DNA of 52,597 nucleotides from Spirochaetales bacterium (lineage in GTDB: Bacteria > Spirochaetota > GWE2-31-10). Under the pieces are notes generated by a model. That model did not search any database. It was not told the origin of the DNA and worked only from the letters and a program-made list of their open reading frames with translations. Within the stretch, counting starts at the first letter, position 1; each line of letters begins with the position of its first letter. The stretch covers positions 1 through 52,597 of the forward strand of contig JAGANG010000049.1 in NCBI GenBank assembly GCA_017624275.1, given 5' to 3'. Both the position numbers and the translations under genes were made by a program. This document shows, in pieces, positions 1 to 8,494 of this stretch.

Positions 1-165
1 GAGCAACAAAATGATTTCGAATCTAAATTAGCTGAACAACAAAATGATTTCGAATCTAAATTAGCTGAACAACAAAATGATTTCGAATCTAAATTAGCTG
101 AACAACAAAATGATTTCGAATCTAAATTAGCTGAACAACAAAATGATTTCGAATCTAAGTTAATG
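1..165 (+). repeat. 33-bp in-frame tandem repeats (about 5 copies)
   Basis: Five head-to-tail 33-bp units start at positions 1, 34, 67, 100 and 133. The first four differ only by one G/A at the third base of the unit; the fifth departs in its last nine bases. Each unit encodes eleven residues, EQQNDFESKLA, in the frame of the glycosyltransferase that follows. The array runs off the left edge, so the true copy number is unknown. Eleven-residue (hendecad) periodicity is typical of long coiled coils. Near-identity at synonymous sites suggests recent expansion by slippage or recombination. Confidence 0.95.
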
Positions 166-1278
166 AAAACTAAAATGGAACATGAACTAAATTTCTTAAA
201 TTATCAAAAGCAAGAACATGAGAAAACTGTTGCCAGGGAAGAAAATACACTGAAATTGCAAAGAGATTTGTTTGAAGTGGAAAAACAGATTTCTATACAA
301 AATGAGCAAATTGTTTATACTGATTCACTAAAAAATGAATTAGAAAAATTACAAAAAAATATTTTTTTACAAACTGATTTAAAAATCAAGGAAAAAATAA
401 ACACAATACCTGAAATAAGGATTAGAAATACAAAACATATAAACAAAGAAGTCATTGCAAGTAAAATTGAAAATTTTAATAGTAAAGGTATAACAGATAA
501 AAAACGTAATAGAAAACTGATTATTACTCTAACTTCATATCCTGAACGCATGTACGATATCCAATATTGTTTGTTTTCTTTATTAACTCAATCATGCAAA
601 CCAGATATGGTAATTCTATGGCTATCGGAAGAGGAATTCCCTAATAAAGAAAAAGATATTCCTTCAAAAGTTTTAAAATTACAAGAAAATGGATTAACTA
701 TAAAATGGTGCAAAGATAATCTGAAATCTTACAACAAATTAATTTATGCATTAAAAGAATTCCCAGAAGACATTTTCATTATTGCAGATGATGACATTTT
801 TTATCCTCAAGATTGGACAGCTAAATTATACGATGCATACATTCAAAATCCAAATTTCATTCATTGCCACAGAGCACACAAAATAAAATTAGAAAATAAC
901 ACAATTGTTCCATATTCTAACTGGGAAAAATGCATTGTAAATGATTATCCTAGCTATAAAAATTTCTTTACCGGCGTAGGAGGGGTCTTGTGTTCATCTA
1001 AACATTTTCATGCAGACATAATTGATGATAAAAAATTTAAATTTCTTGCTCCGGACGGAGATGATATTTGGTTTTGGGCAATGGCAGTTTTAAATAATAC
1101 AAAAATTAATATCGTAGAAAATGCCATAAATAATATTACTTATATAAATCCAGAAAGAGAATTAAATCTCAACGGAGAAAAGACTTTATGGAGTACAAAT
1201 AAACTAGGTAACAATGATAAACAATTACACTCTATCATCGTGAGTTATCCAAATGTCTTAGAGAAATTATTAATATAA
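1..1278 (+). CDS. Coiled-coil glycosyltransferase, 5' partial
   Basis: The frame is open from base 1, so the start lies outside the window; 425 residues are visible. An internal ATG at 163 is not a likely start because it sits in the last repeat and has no ribosome binding site. Visible residues 1-55 are the 11-residue repeats, followed by a charged Glu/Lys/Gln-rich coiled coil to about 120. From about 172 a GT-A-type domain begins with the LTSYPERM motif, has the LLTQSCKPDMVILWLS stretch, and carries an acidic ADDDIF motif near 262 expected to bind the metal-nucleotide sugar. It heads or belongs to the surface-polysaccharide cluster. The sugar donor cannot be read from sequence. The coiled coil may set oligomerisation or act as a ruler, which is inference. 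Confidence 0.85.
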   Translation, partial: EQQNDFESKLAEQQNDFESKLAEQQNDFESKLAEQQNDFESKLAEQQNDFESKLMKTKMEHELNFLNYQKQEHEKTVAREENTLKLQRDLFEVEKQISIQNEQIVYTDSLKNELEKLQKNIFLQTDLKIKEKINTIPEIRIRNTKHINKEVIASKIENFNSKGITDKKRNRKLIITLTSYPERMYDIQYCLFSLLTQSCKPDMVILWLSEEEFPNKEKDIPSKVLKLQENGLTIKWCKDNLKSYNKLIYALKEFPEDIFIIADDDIFYPQDWTAKLYDAYIQNPNFIHCHRAHKIKLENNTIVPYSNWEKCIVNDYPSYKNFFTGVGGVLCSSKHFHADIIDDKKFKFLAPDGDDIWFWAMAVLNNTKINIVENAINNITYINPERELNLNGEKTLWSTNKLGNNDKQLHSIIVSYPNVLEKLLI

Positions 1279-1334
1279 TTAATTTTAGCTTCTGAAGATT
1301 TAAAATTTTTATGTTCAATGTAGGAGAAAAAATT

Positions 1335-4300
1335 ATGAATAAAAATAACATTATCACAGTAAAAAATGCCGAAGGCGATCCGGATACGCAAGCCGAAATC
1401 ATCATACAAAATAAAATAGATTACATACCGAAGGTATCTGTCATTATTCCTGTTTATAATGTAGAAGAATACTTGCAAGAGTGTTTAGATTCTGTTGTGA
1501 ATCAAACATTAAAAGAGATTGAAATCATCTGTGTTGATGATGGAAGTACGGATAATTCACTTGAAATATTGAAAGAATATGCACAGAAAGACAATCGAAT
1601 AACAGTGATTATGCAAGAAAATCTCCATGCTGGAGTTGCTAGAAATGCAGGTTTGTCTCAAGCAAAAGGAGAGTATGTACATTTTCTTGATAGTGATGAC
1701 TGGGTTGAATTAAATATGTTGACTGAAATGTATAAAAAAGCAAATGCTCATAATCTTGATATTATTGTTTGTCAATGTAAAACACTCGATCTTTTAACTT
1801 TAGAAATAAATGAAACAAAATTAAATTATAGTCTACGATTAGACTTATTACAAAAAAAATCTATTTTTTCTGTTAAAGATATTCCTAATTGTATTTTTCA
1901 AATATGTCAGGGGTGGGCTTGGGATAAATTAATAAAAAGAAATTTTATAAATAAAAATTGTATCAAATTTCAAAATATTCTCCATACAAACGATGCTCAA
2001 TTCACTTTTACAGCTATGTGTTTAGCAAATTCAATTTCTTATATTGAAAAACGTTTAATAACAAAACGTCATCAACATACAAAATCTCTATCAGCTAATA
2101 GAAAAAAAGATCCTGCTTGTTTTATATCTGCAATAGAAAAAATAAAAGAAAACTTAGAAAACGTTAGTTTATTTAATTTAGTAAAAAAGAGTTTTTGGGA
2201 TTGGGCAATATCTCTTTGTTTAATTCAAATGAAAGTTTTAGATAGGAATTCAAAAAAAATATTACAATTTTCTTTAAATAAAAAATTTAATGAATGGAAA
2301 GATTTTGATAACTCCCCCTCTAATTCTAATCGTTATAAAGCAATTGATTATATAAAAAATAATAAAGATTTTCCTACAATAAATATTGCATACTCTACAA
2401 ATAAAAAGTTTTTGCCACTTTGTTTAGCTTCAATTGTCTCAATTTTAAAGAACTCAACTTTTGAAGACATTAACTTTATTATACTACATAATGATTTAAC
2501 TAAACATGATTTAGAAAAAATAGAGAAGTTACAAACAATAAGGTCTTTTACTTATTGTTTTTCACATCTTTCTGATAATTTATTTAGTAATTTTCCTCTT
2601 GTTTGGACAACAAAAGAAACTTGGTATCGATGTATACTTCCTGATAATTTTCAAGAACTTGATAAGATTCTATATCTAGACTGTGATACAATCATTAGAA
2701 AAAGTTTGTTACCTTTATGGAATATAGATTTAGAAAATAAATTTATTGCAGCAGTAGAAGATGTTTCTTTAAGTAAAGATAAAGCCAAACAATTAAATTT
2801 GAAAGATAATTTCTTTTTTAATGCTGGTATTCTTCTTATAAATTGTAAAGAATGGCGAAAGCATAATCTACTAAAAAAAATAAACCAATATGTTTCAACT
2901 AATGACGTTTTATGGGCAGATCAAGGAGTATTAAATATCCTAACAGATCAGCATAAAACAAAGATTTCACCTGATTTTAATTATATGGAAGTTTGGTGGC
3001 GAGAAAATGAATGTCAATATGAAGCTAAAGATTTATTAGTCTATAAAAAGAAAGATCCAACAATTGTACATTTTACAGGAATAAAACCAAATGAAGAAAA
3101 ATGTCAAAATTCTTTTAAATCTGAATTTCTAAATTACTATAATTTAATTCCCTATAAAGGAGATTTTCTCAATAAAGTCCCTATTGTTCTAGCCTCAGAC
3201 AATAATTATGCTTTATTCATGTATATAACAATGGTATCTATATTAGAAAATGCAAATGCAAGCTATATATATGATTTTTACCTTCTAGTACCTTCTTCTT
3301 TTTCAAAGGAAAATGAAGAGAAAATATTAAAATTAAAAGAAAAATATAATTGTCAAATTAATTTCATTGATATGAAAAACCACTTCTCTGATTTAATTAT
3401 GCAAATAAATCATATTACTTCGCCTACATATTATAGATTATTAGTCGCCAATTTACTTCCTAAAGAATATGAAAAATGTATTTATTTAGACGTTGATATT
3501 TGCGTTTGCCAAGATATCAGTAAAATATTCAATCTTGATATTGAAAACAACTATATTGCTGGAGTTGTAGCTGCGGGATATTATTTTGAAGAAGAAAATA
3601 ATTGTAAACGTCTTGATTTACCATCGATGAAACAATATGTTAATGCAGGTGTTTTATTAATGAATTTAAAGCAAATTCGTCAAGATAATATGACACAAAA
3701 ATTTATTGATTTATCAAAAAGAAATTACGCCTCTCAAGATCAGGATGTTATCAATATTGCTTGTTTTGGAAAAATAAAAACACTCCCTCCTAAATATAAC
3801 GTAATGACAGCTAGATTATTCACCAATGATGAGAGATTGAAAGAAATTTATTCTGAAACAGAAATAATAGAAGCCAAAAATAACCCAATAATTATTCACT
3901 ACGCTGCCAAAGAAAAACCCTGGAATACAGAAGTCCCTTTAGGACATTATTGGTGGAAATATGCGATTAAAACAAAGTTATTTAATCGTACATATCACCA
4001 TGATTTAAGCACTTGGTATAAATATAATATGAATCAAGATTTAAATCTTGCTAATCCACAAACGTTCAATGAAAAAATTCAATGGATGAAGCTTTATGAT
4101 TCAACACCTATAAAAACACGTTTAGCTGATAAATACCTTGTACGTGATTGGGTAAAAGATACAATTGGAGAAAAATATCTTATTCCACTATTAGGAGTCT
4201 ACAATAATTTTGAAGAAATTGACTTTAATAAACTACCAAATCAATTTGTAATTAAGTGTAATCATGGAGCTGCCTACAATATAATAGTAAAAGATAAATC

Positions 4301-5306
4301 CAAATTAAATTTATCCGATACTAAAGCAAAATTAGATAAATGGATGAATGAAAATTTTGCATTCAAATTCGGCATAGAACTTCATTATAGAGACATTCCT
4401 CCTAAAATTATAATTGAACAATATATTGAAAATAATGGAGGAGATTTAGTAGATTATAAATTCTGGTGTTTTAATGGTAAGGTTGAATATATTCTCTATT
4501 GTGCAGAAAGAAATATTACTGGTTTAAGAATGGAATTTTACGATAGAGATTGGAATAGAAGAGATTTTATGACATCGCCATCAAATACAAAAAAAATAGA
4601 TAAGCCAGTAAATTTAGAACAAATGATTAGATTAGCAGAAATTTTATCAAAAGATATCAATTTTGTTCGTGTTGACCTTTATCGATTAGATGACGGAACA
4701 ATTTATTTTGGAGAAATGACTTTCACTCCGACTTCTGGGACTGTAAAATGGCTTGATAAAAAATATGATTTAAAATTCGGACAAATGATTAGACTTCCAA
4801 ATTTAGCTTATAATATAGATACTGGCGAATATTACGAATGGTATCCTGAAATTGAAACTAATAATGACAAAATAAGTAATTATACAACAAAACAAACAAT
4901 CAAGACTAATATTCAAAAAATAACAAATATCAATAGCAAATCAATTCACTTTCCGCTTCTTTTCAAAGACATTGGTTTTGGTTGTAAAACTTGGTGTGAA
5001 CCTAAAAATATAACCGGTAACGATATTAAAAGTTTCACATACGACTTATCTGACAATATTTACATTCGTTATGTCAGCTGGGATCCGATAAAAGAAGGTT
5101 CATGTGATGTTGAAATCAAACGACTATATGCTGTTGAAAAACGAACTAAAAAAATAGTTGAGTTTCCAATAAACAAAATTATTTCCAGCGGAAAAGTTTC
5201 GCAAAATAGAGTGGAATTTCGTAATCAAAAAAGTTGCTGGATAGGTTGTACTATTGAAGGTGCATATGAAAGTTTCACAATAGAAGCAAAAATAAAAAAT
5301 ATCTAA
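1335..5306 (+). CDS. Giant multi-domain glycosyltransferase (GT2-GT8-GT8-TupA-like)
   Basis: The start is set at ATG 1335 because AGGAG lies at 1322-1326, eight bases upstream; an in-frame ATG at 1311 has no such site. The product is 1323 residues. Approximate domains: GT2 at 34-300 (VSVIIPVYN, then FLDSDDW near 118); GT8-like domain 348-585 (LDCDTI near 447, DQGVLNIL, HFTG); a second GT8-like domain 615-860 (LDVDIC near 717, DQDVINIA, IHYAAKEKPW); a TupA-like ATP-grasp domain 893-1140 (FNEKIQWMKLYD, FVIKCNHGA, GEMTFTPTSG); and a C-terminal module 1206-1323 also found at the end of the protein at 8495. It probably adds several residues of a glycan repeat from one polypeptide, as chained GT proteins do. 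No signal peptide or membrane span is seen, so it is likely cytoplasmic. Its stop overlaps a possible ATG in TAATG. Confidence 0.9.
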   Translation: MNKNNIITVKNAEGDPDTQAEIIIQNKIDYIPKVSVIIPVYNVEEYLQECLDSVVNQTLKEIEIICVDDGSTDNSLEILKEYAQKDNRITVIMQENLHAGVARNAGLSQAKGEYVHFLDSDDWVELNMLTEMYKKANAHNLDIIVCQCKTLDLLTLEINETKLNYSLRLDLLQKKSIFSVKDIPNCIFQICQGWAWDKLIKRNFINKNCIKFQNILHTNDAQFTFTAMCLANSISYIEKRLITKRHQHTKSLSANRKKDPACFISAIEKIKENLENVSLFNLVKKSFWDWAISLCLIQMKVLDRNSKKILQFSLNKKFNEWKDFDNSPSNSNRYKAIDYIKNNKDFPTINIAYSTNKKFLPLCLASIVSILKNSTFEDINFIILHNDLTKHDLEKIEKLQTIRSFTYCFSHLSDNLFSNFPLVWTTKETWYRCILPDNFQELDKILYLDCDTIIRKSLLPLWNIDLENKFIAAVEDVSLSKDKAKQLNLKDNFFFNAGILLINCKEWRKHNLLKKINQYVSTNDVLWADQGVLNILTDQHKTKISPDFNYMEVWWRENECQYEAKDLLVYKKKDPTIVHFTGIKPNEEKCQNSFKSEFLNYYNLIPYKGDFLNKVPIVLASDNNYALFMYITMVSILENANASYIYDFYLLVPSSFSKENEEKILKLKEKYNCQINFIDMKNHFSDLIMQINHITSPTYYRLLVANLLPKEYEKCIYLDVDICVCQDISKIFNLDIENNYIAGVVAAGYYFEEENNCKRLDLPSMKQYVNAGVLLMNLKQIRQDNMTQKFIDLSKRNYASQDQDVINIACFGKIKTLPPKYNVMTARLFTNDERLKEIYSETEIIEAKNNPIIIHYAAKEKPWNTEVPLGHYWWKYAIKTKLFNRTYHHDLSTWYKYNMNQDLNLANPQTFNEKIQWMKLYDSTPIKTRLADKYLVRDWVKDTIGEKYLIPLLGVYNNFEEIDFNKLPNQFVIKCNHGAAYNIIVKDKSKLNLSDTKAKLDKWMNENFAFKFGIELHYRDIPPKIIIEQYIENNGGDLVDYKFWCFNGKVEYILYCAERNITGLRMEFYDRDWNRRDFMTSPSNTKKIDKPVNLEQMIRLAEILSKDINFVRVDLYRLDDGTIYFGEMTFTPTSGTVKWLDKKYDLKFGQMIRLPNLAYNIDTGEYYEWYPEIETNNDKISNYTTKQTIKTNIQKITNINSKSIHFPLLFKDIGFGCKTWCEPKNITGNDIKSFTYDLSDNIYIRYVSWDPIKEGSCDVEIKRLYAVEKRTKKIVEFPINKIISSGKVSQNRVEFRNQKSCWIGCTIEGAYESFTIEAKIKNI

Positions 5307-5315
5307 TGGAGGATT

Positions 5316-5356
5316 ATGTGTATCTTCAATTTGGAAAAAATTTTGAAGATACACAT
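5316..5356 (+). promoter_or_regulatory. Perfect 14-bp hairpin ahead of the MBOAT gene
   Basis: ATGTGTATCTTCAA at 5316-5329 is followed after 13 bases by its exact reverse complement at 5343-5356. It sits three bases after GGAGG (5308-5312) and twelve bases before the family-like start ATG 5369. No U-tract follows, so it is not an intrinsic terminator. Folding would bring the upstream GGAGG nearer to ATG 5369 and hide the alternative GTG start at 5318. A role in translation initiation is inferred. Confidence 0.6.
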
Positions 5357-5368
5357 TCTTATAAGACA

Positions 5369-6844
5369 ATGCTTTTTAATTCTATACCATTTTTATTCTT
5401 TTTTCCTTTTGTTGTACTTGTCTATTTTCTGATACCTAAAAATTGGCGTTGGGTATGGCTACTGGCTGCAAGTTATTATTTCTATATGTGCTGGAATCCG
5501 CTCTATGCTTTTATACTATTGGGTTCTACCGTGATTACCTATGTCGGTGGTTTGTTAATGAGTAGGGCAGACAATGCTTTTTCTAAAAAGGTTATACTTG
5601 GAATTACAGCTGTTTTAAGTATCGCTCTGCTTGTTTTCTTTAAATACGGAAGTTTTATTGTAGATAATGTAGTTCCATTTTTTAATATATTACATATTAG
5701 AATTATCAAACCTGAATTTGATTTACTTTTACCGGTTGGTATTTCATTTTATACTTTTAGAAGTATCAGTTATTTGATGGATGTCTACCGTGGAGATGTT
5801 GAAGCAGAAAAAAGTTTCGGTCGTGTAGCTTTGTATGTTTCGTTTTTCTTGCAACTCGCTGCAGGACCAATAGAACGAGCTAAAAATATGTTGCCACAGA
5901 TTCATAATCCGCAACCTTTCGAATATGAACGTGTAAAAAATGGTCTTTTACTTATGCTTTGGGGATTATTTCAAAAACTTGTTATTGCCGACAGATGTGC
6001 AATACTTGTAAACCACGTTTTTGCCGACTACGAGGCTTACAGAGGATTTCAAATATTAACAGCGATTTTATTTTTTGCAGTACAAATTTACTGTGATTTT
6101 GCCGGATATTCCGACATGGCAATCGGAGCAAGTATGGTGCTTGGCTTTTCTCCGAAGCAAAACTTTAACAAGCCGTATTTCGCAACATCAATTCAAGATT
6201 TTTGGCGACGTTGGCATATTTCACTTTCCAGTTGGTTTCGTGATTATTTGTACATTCCGTTGGGAGGTAACAGAAAAGGACAAGTCAGAAAATATTTAAA
6301 TGTATTAATTGTATTTCTTGTCAGCGGTTTATGGCATGGTGCGGCTTGGAATTATATTATCTGGGGAGCATTGCACGGAATTTATCAAATAATAGGAGCC
6401 TTAACATTACCGTTTAGAGAAAAAGCTCATTCATTTTTGAAAATTAATACAGAAACATTTTCATTTCGATTGTACCAGCAGTTGGTGACTTTTTGTTTAG
6501 TTTGTATAGCATGGGTATTTTTCAGAGCTCCGACAGCAAGTGACGGGGTAAATATTTTGTGGAATATGGTACGTGAATGGAATCCGTGGATTTTTACAGA
6601 CAATTCTTTATTTAATCTGGGCTTAGAAGCTAAAAATTTCAGAGTTGCAATATTCAGTATCGCAGTATTGTTTATTGTCGATTTATTCCGTAACGATGAC
6701 AAAATGCGATTACGTAGTTTACTTTCGCAACAGGGGATAATATTTCGCTGGTTTGTATATTTTGCAGCATTGTTTTTTATCATCATATTCGGGATTTACG
6801 GACCGGCTTATGATGCAAGCAGTTTTATATATGCGGGGTTCTAA
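5369..6844 (+). CDS. MBOAT-family O-acyltransferase (AlgI-like)
   Basis: This is a 491-residue polytopic membrane protein. MLFNSIPFLFFFPFVVLVYF at its start is the usual beginning of AlgI-like MBOAT proteins and fixes the preferred start at 5369. Alternatives are GTG 5318, with GGAGG five bases upstream, or ATG 5306 overlapping the previous stop; both add 17-21 unusual residues. Family landmarks include the LLPVGISFYTFRSISYLMDVYRG stretch in two pieces, QDFWRRWHISLSSWFRDYLY near 280-300 and the conserved His in SGLWHGAAWNY. It should move acyl groups, usually acetyl, across the inner membrane onto an exported glycan. The SGNH protein 12 bases downstream is its likely partner, as AlgI works with AlgJ/AlgX. 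Confidence 0.88.
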   Translation: MLFNSIPFLFFFPFVVLVYFLIPKNWRWVWLLAASYYFYMCWNPLYAFILLGSTVITYVGGLLMSRADNAFSKKVILGITAVLSIALLVFFKYGSFIVDNVVPFFNILHIRIIKPEFDLLLPVGISFYTFRSISYLMDVYRGDVEAEKSFGRVALYVSFFLQLAAGPIERAKNMLPQIHNPQPFEYERVKNGLLLMLWGLFQKLVIADRCAILVNHVFADYEAYRGFQILTAILFFAVQIYCDFAGYSDMAIGASMVLGFSPKQNFNKPYFATSIQDFWRRWHISLSSWFRDYLYIPLGGNRKGQVRKYLNVLIVFLVSGLWHGAAWNYIIWGALHGIYQIIGALTLPFREKAHSFLKINTETFSFRLYQQLVTFCLVCIAWVFFRAPTASDGVNILWNMVREWNPWIFTDNSLFNLGLEAKNFRVAIFSIAVLFIVDLFRNDDKMRLRSLLSQQGIIFRWFVYFAALFFIIIFGIYGPAYDASSFIYAGF

Positions 6845-6856
6845 GGAGGATTTGGT

Positions 6857-8287
6857 ATGACAAAACGACGTATTTTATTGAAAATAGAGATTTTTGTTTT
6901 AATATTTGCTGTGATACTCGGTAGTGTGACTTTTATAATGATGTATAAAAATAATGTTATTACTTTTTATGATGAACCGGAAAAATCACTTGATGTTGTT
7001 TTCTTTGGAACTAGTCATGTAATTAATGCAATTAACCCTTTACAACTTTATAATAGTTATGGGACTGTTAGTTATAACTTTGCAAAACATGCAGAACCAT
7101 TCTTGCAAACTTATGAATCATTAAAAGAAGTTTTAAGTCATCAAAAACTCAAACTTGTTGTTATTGATTTGTATTTTATACCAAGTAAGGTAAAAAAATG
7201 GCAAAATGCTAGGAGTAGAGCCCATTGCTTATTTGATAATATCTCATTTTCTTTTAATAAACTTGAAATGATTTCAGATTTTTTTGAAGGATATAGTAGT
7301 AATATTGATAACATAGAATTTGATACGATTTATAATCGATGGGAATTAACTTTTCCTATTTATTTTTATCATTCAAATTGGAAAGAACTTAAAAAAAATA
7401 ATTTTTTTTATCCTGTACTCTTAACTAAAGGACATGAACCTAGAAGAAAAGTCGAAAGTCAAAAATATCCAATTTTTTCAACAAATAGAGAAACTATATC
7501 AAAACTAGAAAAAGGCAATATTACTGCATTTTGGAAAATAATAGATTTATGTAAAAAAAATAAAATCAAACTATTATTTACGCTTATTCCATACGCAAGT
7601 ACCAATGATAGTATTTTAGATACTAAATATTTTAATGAAATAGAATATTTAGTTAAATCGATTCCAAATGTTGAATATTTAAATCTTTTTCATGAATTAG
7701 ATAAAATTAATCTTGATTTTTCTAAAGATTTTTACGATTGGAGCCACGTTAATCCATCTGGTGCTCAAAAAATTACAGCTCATATCGGTAAATACATAAA
7801 AGAGCATTACGATATTCCCGATAGACGACTTGATCCAGTATATGCAAAATGGAATGATGATTACAAACTCTATGTTCAAGATACTTTCGCACAAGAACTA
7901 AATGCGACTAAAAATTCGGAAAAATATTTGGAGCTTTTGACAAATAAAAAGGAAGCAACCAATAATACATGTATTTTCGTAGTTAAAATATCTGAAAAGA
8001 ATATAAACAGTAAATATTTTAATTATTTAGGAATAAATGTGAACACTAACAATTGTATTACGATAATCGATGAGGGAAAAGTTGTATATAACCGAGTAGC
8101 TTCAGATGTTCCTTTGCAACATGAATATAAGATTGGTCGTCTTCCGGTAAAGCTTGTCAGTGATGTAAAAGGGAAAAACAGCAGTATAAAAATTGACGGA
8201 ATAGAACAAATAAATAATAAATCCGGAATAACAGTTGTGATTTATGACAAGTTATTGAAAAAAGTTTCCAGTGTACGCAGTTTATAA
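6857..8287 (+). CDS. SGNH/DltD-AlgX-like periplasmic acyltransferase partner
   Basis: The 476-residue product starts at ATG 6857 behind AAGGAGG (6844-6850). Residues 9-30 form an N-terminal membrane anchor. FFGTSHV near 50 matches the nucleophile block of SGNH enzymes of the DltD/AlgX type, and DWSHVNPSGA near 295 is the matching Asp/His block, so the catalytic triad looks complete. The last 140 residues form an unrecognised domain. In known systems a membrane MBOAT protein delivers the acyl group and an SGNH partner transfers it to the polysaccharide. The adjacent MBOAT gene, 12 bases away, strongly suggests such a pair. The acyl group and acceptor are not known. Confidence 0.8.
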   Translation: MTKRRILLKIEIFVLIFAVILGSVTFIMMYKNNVITFYDEPEKSLDVVFFGTSHVINAINPLQLYNSYGTVSYNFAKHAEPFLQTYESLKEVLSHQKLKLVVIDLYFIPSKVKKWQNARSRAHCLFDNISFSFNKLEMISDFFEGYSSNIDNIEFDTIYNRWELTFPIYFYHSNWKELKKNNFFYPVLLTKGHEPRRKVESQKYPIFSTNRETISKLEKGNITAFWKIIDLCKKNKIKLLFTLIPYASTNDSILDTKYFNEIEYLVKSIPNVEYLNLFHELDKINLDFSKDFYDWSHVNPSGAQKITAHIGKYIKEHYDIPDRRLDPVYAKWNDDYKLYVQDTFAQELNATKNSEKYLELLTNKKEATNNTCIFVVKISEKNINSKYFNYLGINVNTNNCITIIDEGKVVYNRVASDVPLQHEYKIGRLPVKLVSDVKGKNSSIKIDGIEQINNKSGITVVIYDKLLKKVSSVRSL

Positions 8288-8300
8288 ATTTTAATACGCC

Positions 8301-8340
8301 AAAAGTGCTTTTGTGATTTTTTCATAGAAGCACTTTTTTA
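8301..8340 (+). terminator. Intrinsic terminator after the MBOAT/SGNH pair
   Basis: AAAAGTGCTT at 8301-8310 pairs perfectly with AAGCACTTTT at 8328-8337, and a T-run finishes the structure. It lies 14 bases after the SGNH stop and separates the first transcript from the second GT2 gene. Confidence 0.85.
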
Positions 8341-8400
8341 TTTATATATTCTTAGGTTTATCCACAACAACCATATTGCATATTTTTTCTCTTCTATTTG

Positions 8401-8433
8401 TTGCAAGATTTTAATAGAGTAACAATATATAAT
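8401..8433 (+). promoter_or_regulatory. Weak candidate promoter for the second GT2 gene
   Basis: TTGCAA at 8401-8406 and TATAAT at 8428-8433 lie between the terminator and the gene at 8495. Their spacing of 21 bases is longer than normal. The -10 is good but the -35 assignment is weak. A promoter is expected here because a terminator precedes this gap. Confidence 0.35.
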
Positions 8434-8494
8434 ATTTGGAAAATACGTACTAAAATGATAATGTTTGTTTATATTAATTACCACAGGATTTTTT

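Noticed and set aside
1..165. Direct repeats as a CRISPR array
   Set aside because: The units are contiguous with no spacers and keep a coding frame that continues into a glycosyltransferase.
5316..5356. Hairpin as an intrinsic terminator
   Set aside because: No U-tract follows either arm and it lies between tightly coupled genes of one cluster.
6427..6786. Minus-strand 119-codon ORF
   Set aside because: It lies wholly within the MBOAT gene and has no family features or binding site.
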